The notes beneath the pieces are model-generated. The model was not told the origin of the DNA, ran no database searches, and worked only from the letters and a program-made list of their open reading frames with translations. Source: Chryseobacterium gleum (GTDB lineage: Bacteria > Bacteroidota > Bacteroidia > Flavobacteriales_D > Sanyastnellaceae). From it: a stretch of DNA of 11,423 nt. Position 1 is the stretch's first letter, and each line of letters starts with the position of its first letter. Below, piece after piece: positions 7,712 through 11,423 of the stretch. The stretch lies in NCBI GenBank assembly GCA_945897395.1, contig CAMDFE010000023.1:1-11423 (forward strand), written 5' to 3'. Made by a program: the position numbers and the translations under genes.

Positions 7712-7728
7712 GAAAGCGAAATGCTTTC
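7712..7728 (-). repeat. Short hairpin in the rho leader
   Basis: GAAAGC (7712-7717) and GCTTTC (7723-7728) form a perfect 6-base stem with a 5-base loop. It lies 40-56 bases before the rho start codon and downstream of the candidate promoter, so it would be transcribed in the rho leader. There is no T-run after it, so it is not a classic terminator. rho is autoregulated through its leader in some bacteria, but nothing here shows that mechanism. Confidence 0.3.
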
Positions 7729-7735
7729 AACGATG

Positions 7736-7767
7736 CAAGGATACAACGCAATTGGTATATTTTCAAA
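7736..7767 (-). promoter_or_regulatory. Candidate promoter for rho
   Basis: On the minus strand TTTG (7764-7767) is followed by 20 bases and TATCCTTG (7736-7743), one mismatch from TAnnTTTG at the standard Bacteroidota spacing. It lies entirely in the 102-base gap between bestrophin and rho and would give a leader of about 55-60 bases. The -33 TTTG is the end of a run of seven Ts just after the bestrophin stop codon. A promoter here would separate the rho operon from the clpS operon. It was identified by eye only. Confidence 0.42.
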
Positions 7768-7774
7768 AAAATAA

Positions 7775-8656
7775 TTAGCGGATAATCTCGGAAACATTTC
7801 TCTTGATGTTTTGAGAGATTTTTTCAATGGGAACGTCGTTTTCATCGCCCCCAAATGGATCTTCAATTTCTTCAGCAATAAGTTCCAAACTACCTAAGAC
7901 ATAAAAAATGAAAATGGAAAATGGAATGACATAGTTTCCAAGCGTGGGGCTGAATACCCAAGGAAGTGTAATAATGTAGAACAAGATAAATTTTCTTAAG
8001 AAAGAGCTGTAGGAATAGGGGATAGGCGTGTTCTTTATGCGTTCACACCCCCCAGCAACTTCGAGAAAATTCGAGATTTCGGAATTAATTGATAGCAGCT
8101 CACTCTCGGTTATTTTTTCTTCTTTTCGAAGTTTATAGGTCCTGTGGTGAATAATAGATGCCAAATAATTCGGTTTATGCTGCACATCCGCTGGCATCTC
8201 GAATTCATCAGTAAAATCTTGATCGAGCTCAGTTCTCGTTTTTTCTAGAAGTAAATGGTGCGACAAAGTTATTGCGAATAAGGGAATGCTTTTGCGATAG
8301 AAATCACGATTCTCGTTATCCGAAAAATGGAGTATTGCATTCATTTTCGAAGCTAAATTTCTACTACTGTTTGTCAGACTGCCCCATAACTTCCGTCCTT
8401 CCCACCAACGATCATAAGCCGTATTCGTGCGAAAGACCAAAAGCAAACTCATTACAGTCCCCAAAATAGTATGCAAAATGGTGAGCTTCGATATTTCGCT
8501 GTTCACGTCAATGTGAAAATATTCCCTTTCAACATAGCGAACGCCATAGGCGTAGAGGCCCAGGGCAAGCATAAGAATTCCAAGCTGACGGAACGTGTCT
8601 GATTTATGAAAGCTGAATAAAAAATTAAGCCAATCGGAAGGTTTGTAACTTATCAT
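7775..8656 (-). CDS. Bestrophin-family ion channel (YneE/KpBest type)
   Basis: The 293-residue inner-membrane protein is of the bestrophin/UPF0187 family, pentameric channels for small anions in animals and for cations in the characterised bacterial member KpBest. The signature FRTNTAYDRWWEGRKLWG (75-92) directly follows the pore-lining second helix (about 58-75). Other hydrophobic helices lie at about 23-42, 223-240 and 242-261. The C-terminal cytosolic motif IEDPFGGDENDVP (264-276) is also conserved. I start at the ATG at 8654-8656, whose ATGA overlap with the glycosyltransferase stop matches neighbouring junctions and gives the usual MISYxPxDW opening. A start nine codons earlier is possible. 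It is the last gene of the clpS operon. Ion selectivity cannot be read from the sequence. Confidence 0.88.
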   Translation of the reverse strand: MISYKPSDWLNFLFSFHKSDTFRQLGILMLALGLYAYGVRYVEREYFHIDVNSEISKLTILHTILGTVMSLLLVFRTNTAYDRWWEGRKLWGSLTNSSRNLASKMNAILHFSDNENRDFYRKSIPLFAITLSHHLLLEKTRTELDQDFTDEFEMPADVQHKPNYLASIIHHRTYKLRKEEKITESELLSINSEISNFLEVAGGCERIKNTPIPYSYSSFLRKFILFYIITLPWVFSPTLGNYVIPFSIFIFYVLGSLELIAEEIEDPFGGDENDVPIEKISQNIKRNVSEIIR

Positions 8657-9777
8657 TGAATGTGCTGTATTAATTCTTTCCACGCCGACATACTGGCCTT
8701 CATGGAATATTTTTCTTGAAATTTATGTTGAAGTTGAATCGCCCAATCTGCGCGCAACTCATCGTTATTCATGACTTCCAACCATGTCTGACTTAGCGAC
8801 AAGCTATTTTTCGGTTGGAAAAGAAATTTCTCATTGCCTAAGATCTCTGCCGTTCCGGCGGTATTGCTTCCAATAACAGGAACCCCACTCGCCATGGCTT
8901 CAATGGTCACAGTGCCAAAGGTTTCTTCCCAACTAGGGACAATAATCAAATCAAAGGCGCCATACAATTGCTGCATGTTCGATTGATGAGGAAGGAAGGA
9001 TACCTTTTCCTGAAGAAGATTGAGCTCGATTGTTTGCTGCAATTTCTGAACATAGGTATCGGCCTCATTTTTTGTTTTATCTCCAACGAAAACAACATGC
9101 ATATCCTTTTCGCTATTCTTCAACTGAGGAATAGCCTCTATAACGTCAAGCTGACCTTTCTTTTCATCTAATCTTCCAACGACACCCACAATGAATTTTT
9201 CGTTGGGAAGATTCATTGTCGCCCGTGCGTCTTCCTTCGATAAAGTAGAAGTCCCGTCAACAGAACTTCCCAGCGGAATAACATGAAGTCTCTCTGCGGG
9301 AAAGCGTGTTTGGGTTCCCACTTGCTGTTGCATGTAATTCAACGTAGAGACCCAGGCGTCAATTCTTTTAAATCGAAGCGTGTGTAAAAAATCTTTTTTC
9401 GAAACGCCCAACTGCATGCCTTGATGATAAACCAATTTTATTTTTCGGGATGAAAAAAACTTCATCCAACCTAAAAAATCTAAGTCGCGATTGTCTCTGA
9501 AATGAACGATGTCAATTTCATCTTTTTCGAATTGCTTCGCCACCTGCCGAGCACGCTTAAAGTCGAAGTACTTTTTGTTTCTTTCAATGGAAATAACAGG
9601 AAGCTCTTGTTCTATTGCATGTTGGAATAGCGTAGTTCCTTCAACCAAATACACTTCAACTTGAAATCCTTCCGCTTGAAACGCCTTCGCATAACGAAGG
9701 GTATTCATCTCCAATCCGCCCCAACTGATAGAGCTGCAGTAAAATGCAATTTTGGGTAGGTAAGGGGAGCTGTTCAT
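8653..9777 (-). CDS. GT4-family glycosyltransferase
   Basis: This 374-residue cytosolic or membrane-associated enzyme has the GT-B fold and transfers a sugar from an activated donor to a lipid-linked or glycan acceptor. The N-terminal acceptor domain opens with IAFYCSSISWGGLEMNTLRY (10-29), the GG-containing loop of GT4 enzymes. The donor domain begins at VGVVGRLDEKKGQ (197-209) and carries the family's EX7E motif as E285-TFGTVTI-E293, followed by EAMASGVPVIGSNTAGTAEI. No transmembrane segment is evident. The start overlaps the TPR gene by 4 bases and the stop overlaps bestrophin by 4 bases. The donor and acceptor are unknown. There is no polysaccharide cluster around it, which argues against a routine O-antigen role, although lipopolysaccharide core or lipid glycosylation remains possible. 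Confidence 0.88.
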   Translation of the reverse strand: MNSSPYLPKIAFYCSSISWGGLEMNTLRYAKAFQAEGFQVEVYLVEGTTLFQHAIEQELPVISIERNKKYFDFKRARQVAKQFEKDEIDIVHFRDNRDLDFLGWMKFFSSRKIKLVYHQGMQLGVSKKDFLHTLRFKRIDAWVSTLNYMQQQVGTQTRFPAERLHVIPLGSSVDGTSTLSKEDARATMNLPNEKFIVGVVGRLDEKKGQLDVIEAIPQLKNSEKDMHVVFVGDKTKNEADTYVQKLQQTIELNLLQEKVSFLPHQSNMQQLYGAFDLIIVPSWEETFGTVTIEAMASGVPVIGSNTAGTAEILGNEKFLFQPKNSLSLSQTWLEVMNNDELRADWAIQLQHKFQEKYSMKASMSAWKELIQHIQ

Positions 9778-10100
9778 TCGTCGAAAACGTCAAGAAGCAT
9801 TAGTGCTTCAGAAAGTTCACCTTCCGTTTTAAAGTCTTTGTGAATACGAGCTAATTTTTTTCCTTCTAGATAAAGTTCTATCGCTCGCTCGCTGTTTCCA
9901 ACTAATTCGTGAAGCTGTCCGGTTTTGTAATAGGTGGGCAAATACTCTGATTGAGTAAGCAACAATTTCTCGAGAATTTCAATGGCCCGATCATTTTGTT
10001 CAAGCTTCTCATACTCCAGCGCAGTGGCATAATGAAGGAATGGATCGCTTGGATGCGTCTCTAACATTTTTAGAATTTGATCCAAGCGTGTGTTCGACAT
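9774..10100 (-). CDS. Short TPR-repeat protein
   Basis: The 108-residue soluble protein has two tetratricopeptide repeats. Repeat one is about 20-53 (DPFLHYATALEYEKLEQNDRA) and repeat two about 54-87 (LPTYYKTGQLHELVGNSERA); each is a helix pair with the usual A/Y/G/A spacing. A C-terminal acidic helix ends LLDVFDE. TPR pairs act as protein-binding scaffolds; the partner is unknown. The frame is open for 52 codons upstream, but that stretch lies within clpS in another frame and its sequence is irregular. I therefore start at the ATG two bases after the clpS stop (TAAGCATG). The tight spacing suggests co-translation with clpS, and the stop overlaps the glycosyltransferase start (ATGA). Confidence 0.75.
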   Translation of the reverse strand: MSNTRLDQILKMLETHPSDPFLHYATALEYEKLEQNDRAIEILEKLLLTQSEYLPTYYKTGQLHELVGNSERAIELYLEGKKLARIHKDFKTEGELSEALMLLDVFDE

Positions 10101-10102
10101 GC

Positions 10103-10390
10103 TTATTTCTTTTCGATTTCGGCTGTAATGCTTCTGTCGTGAAGAGCGGTGCACATAAGTTCCATCTCTTTGTATGGACCAGATTTCACAACAGTTTTCC
10201 CTGTCGTGTGAATCAACAATGCACATTGTTCTGCCTGAATCCATTCGTGTTTGCAAATGGTCATTAACGATTGAACAACATGATCGAAAGTATTCACATG
10301 ATCGTTGAAGACAACAATCTGATATTGTTCATCGGTTACAACATCGAGCAATACTTCTTCTTCGGTTTCTGTTTGGGCGAAAATATTCAT
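10103..10390 (-). CDS. clpS: ClpS, N-degron adaptor of the Clp protease
   Basis: ClpS delivers proteins with destabilising N-terminal residues to ClpA or ClpC with ClpP for degradation in the cytosol. The 95-residue product has the usual build: a short acidic flexible N-tail (about 1-20, rich in Glu and Asp) and then the core YQIVVFNDHVNTFDHVV. The residues that hold the substrate alpha-amino group in E. coli (Asn34, Asp35, His66) correspond to N29, D30 and H61 here; H61 lies in LLIHTTGKTVVKSG. The residue after D30 is His, where E. coli has Asp36. The frame also allows a TTG start three codons earlier; I prefer the ATG at 10388-10390. It heads the TPR/glycosyltransferase/bestrophin operon; no clpA or clpP is in the window. 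Confidence 0.9.
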   Translation of the reverse strand: MNIFAQTETEEEVLLDVVTDEQYQIVVFNDHVNTFDHVVQSLMTICKHEWIQAEQCALLIHTTGKTVVKSGPYKEMELMCTALHDRSITAEIEKK

Positions 10391-10396
10391 ACGGGA

Positions 10397-10404
10397 CAAA
10401 ATTA
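10397..10404 (-). promoter_or_regulatory. Candidate -7 element for the clpS operon
   Basis: TAATTTTG on the minus strand is an exact match to the Bacteroidota -7 consensus TAnnTTTG, but no TTG lies at the expected -33 distance. It ends only six bases before the clpS ATG, so the message would be leaderless or nearly so. This is an isolated 8-base match in an AT-rich gap and is reported with low confidence. Confidence 0.28.
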
Positions 10405-10513
10405 AAGCAGAATTTTAATATTGAATTGTCAGCTTTTCAACACTTAACAATAAGGTATTGTTCGTTAGTTCTATTGGTTGTTAATTAGCAGAATAATAAA
10501 CAGCTTGAATATT

Positions 10514-11272
10514 ATGGACAAAAAGACGGATTTACTAGTTTCTGAAACTGCTAAAATTCGAATACTTATTATCGAAGACGATGAGCTTATTCGTGCATTG
10601 TTAGATTTAATAATTACAGATTTAGGTCATCACATTGTCGCTTCTGTTGATAACGCAGTAGATGCGTTAGTTGCTTATTCCGTGCACCGTCCGCATGTTG
10701 TTATTTCCGATATTGAAATTAAAGGAAATATCGATGGAATTGAATTGTCGAAGAAATTACTTCAAATTAGAAAATGTCAATTACTTTTTTTAACAGGAAA
10801 TACGAACGCAGAGACATTTAATAGAGCAAAGAAATTAGCACCGTTAGCTTTTATTTCGAAACCTATTGTTCGTGTTGAATTGGAGCGAAGCATAGATTTA
10901 GCTGTTGAACATTCCAACGAAACCATTGGATTTGTTACAGAGAGCATGCCTGCTGATGGTTGCTTGTATACACGCATAGGGAACAAGTTGAAAAAGATTG
11001 CCATTGCAGATATTGAATACATTGAAGTAGATGGAAAGTACAGCAGCATTTCTGTAGCTCAACGAATAGTGAATTGTAAAATTTCTTTGAAAGAACTTCA
11101 AGCCAAACTTCCTCAAAAAGATTTTCTTCAAGTCAATCGTAGCTCAGTCATTAACCTCAATTGCATTGAAGACATCGACTTGTCCAAGCAAATGATTAAA
11201 ATGCCTTCCGCAGAAATTAGCATTGGTCGAAATTTCAAAGAATCTCTTTTAAATCGCCTCAATCTTATTTAA
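10514..11272 (+). CDS. LytTR-family response regulator
   Basis: The 252-residue two-component regulator has a CheY-like receiver domain (about 14-133) joined to a LytTR DNA-binding domain (about 148-252). The receiver has the acidic pocket EDD (21-23), the phospho-acceptor D66 in HVVISDIE, T94 in LFLTG and K116 in FISKP, so it should be phosphorylatable. The LytTR part shows IADIEYIEVDGKYSSI (165-180) and the family signature FLQVNRSSVINLNCIEDI (204-221). LytTR proteins usually bind pairs of direct repeats near the promoters they control. The frame extends 12 codons upstream to a TTG, but the ATG fits the receiver boundary. No histidine kinase lies beside it, so its partner must be elsewhere. 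A row of palindromes follows its stop codon directly. Confidence 0.9.
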   Translation: MDKKTDLLVSETAKIRILIIEDDELIRALLDLIITDLGHHIVASVDNAVDALVAYSVHRPHVVISDIEIKGNIDGIELSKKLLQIRKCQLLFLTGNTNAETFNRAKKLAPLAFISKPIVRVELERSIDLAVEHSNETIGFVTESMPADGCLYTRIGNKLKKIAIADIEYIEVDGKYSSISVAQRIVNCKISLKELQAKLPQKDFLQVNRSSVINLNCIEDIDLSKQMIKMPSAEISIGRNFKESLLNRLNLI

Positions 11273-11343
11273 GGGCGAAACATATTTCGCACTTGTCTTG
11301 GCGAAAAATCTTTCTTTTTAAGTGGGCGAAAGATATTTCGCCC
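11273..11343. repeat. Three palindromic motif copies at 25-26-base spacing
   Basis: Three related units lie in the 74-base gap between convergent genes. Unit 1 (11273-11292) is GGGCGAAA-CATA-TTTCGCAC, with one mismatched pair. Unit 2 (11299-11318) is TGGCGAAA-AATC-TTTCTTTT, where only the inner GAAA/TTTC pairs cleanly. Unit 3 (11324-11343) is GGGCGAAA-GATA-TTTCGCCC, a perfect 8-base stem with a 4-base loop. Unit starts are 26 and 25 bases apart. As RNA they could form stem-loops that end both convergent messages, although no clean T-run follows. As DNA they look like an array of dyad binding sites. Degeneration of the middle copy suggests old duplication. Confidence 0.6.
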
Positions 11344-11346
11344 CTG

Positions 11347-11423
11347 TTAACGTTTTTGTTTAAAAATTTCAAACTGCGAAGGAACATTCTTTGTCGGCCA
11401 AAAATTGTTATTCAGCTCAACAT
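11347..11423 (-). CDS. C-terminal end of an unidentified protein
   Basis: On the minus strand a frame open from the right edge encodes 24 residues beginning VELNNNFWPTKNVPSQFEIF, followed by a basic KQKR end and TAA. The composition is protein-like, and the other two minus-strand frames meet early stops here. Its end lies just past the palindrome array and faces the response regulator tail to tail. I do not recognise the family from this much sequence. Confidence 0.4.
   Translation of the reverse strand, partial: VELNNNFWPTKNVPSQFEIFKQKR

Noticed and set aside
7657..7878. A 73-codon minus-strand frame across the bestrophin end and rho leader
   Set aside because: It overlaps two well-supported genes in another frame, spans the candidate rho promoter, and shows no family resemblance.
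8657..8683. Bestrophin start nine codons upstream
   Set aside because: The internal ATG gives the family's usual MI-Y-P-DW start and an ATGA overlap like the other junctions. The upstream start cannot be excluded.
10101..10256. A 52-codon upstream extension of the TPR frame
   Set aside because: It overlaps clpS in another frame, lacks any domain character, and a good ATG lies two bases after the clpS stop.
10416..10423. TAATATTG as a -7 element for the response regulator
   Set aside because: One mismatch from consensus, but the expected -33 position reads GGG, and it would leave a leader of about 85 bases without other support.
10478..10513. TTG-initiated extension of the response regulator
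   Set aside because: The 12 added residues (LISRIINSLNI-like) add no domain, and an ATG lies just before the receiver domain.

Overview
This window looks like ordinary chromosomal DNA from a member of the Bacteroidota, most likely a flavobacterium-like lineage (Flavobacteriales; genus not resolvable). The reasons are a PorT/SprT-type outer-membrane protein of the type IX secretion system, a Rho factor with a long disordered insert that starts MYDI, head-GIN and PD40 lipoproteins with SSC/CSC-type lipoboxes, an AT-rich translation-start context without clear Shine-Dalgarno sites, and promoter-like sequences of the Bacteroidota form (TTG, about 20 bases, TAnnTTTG). The DNA is moderately AT-rich and almost wholly coding. 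I see no tRNA, rRNA, insertion sequence, phage gene or CRISPR array.

Layout, left to right. (1) 1-3501, minus strand: a three-gene operon of a secreted dipeptidyl peptidase IV, an outer-membrane acyloxyacyl hydrolase (PagL-like lipid A deacylase family) and the start of a head-GIN (DUF2807-like) lipoprotein that runs off the left edge. (2) 3569-4660, plus strand: a six-bladed PD40/TolB-like propeller lipoprotein, divergent from the peptidase across a 67-base gap and ending two bases from the next operon. (3) 4663-7672, minus: rho, a small four-helix membrane protein (DUF4199-like) and a porT/sprT-like gene, joined by 1- and 4-base overlaps. (4) 7775-10390, minus: clpS, a short TPR protein, a GT4 glycosyltransferase and a bestrophin-family channel, again with overlapping or 2-base junctions. 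(5) 10514-11272, plus: an orphan LytTR response regulator. It is followed by three copies of a palindromic motif at 25-26-base spacing, which sit between it and the 3' end of a convergent, unidentified gene at the right edge.

The genes mostly serve the cell envelope: lipid A trimming, secreted peptide digestion, surface lipoproteins, T9SS assembly, glycan synthesis and ion flux. Two core regulators, Rho (transcription termination) and ClpS (N-degron proteolysis), head the operons that carry envelope genes. No clearly new defence or mobile system is visible. The points most worth a second look are the coupling of rho to a T9SS gene, the disordered repeat in Rho, and the triple palindrome array after the LytTR regulator.
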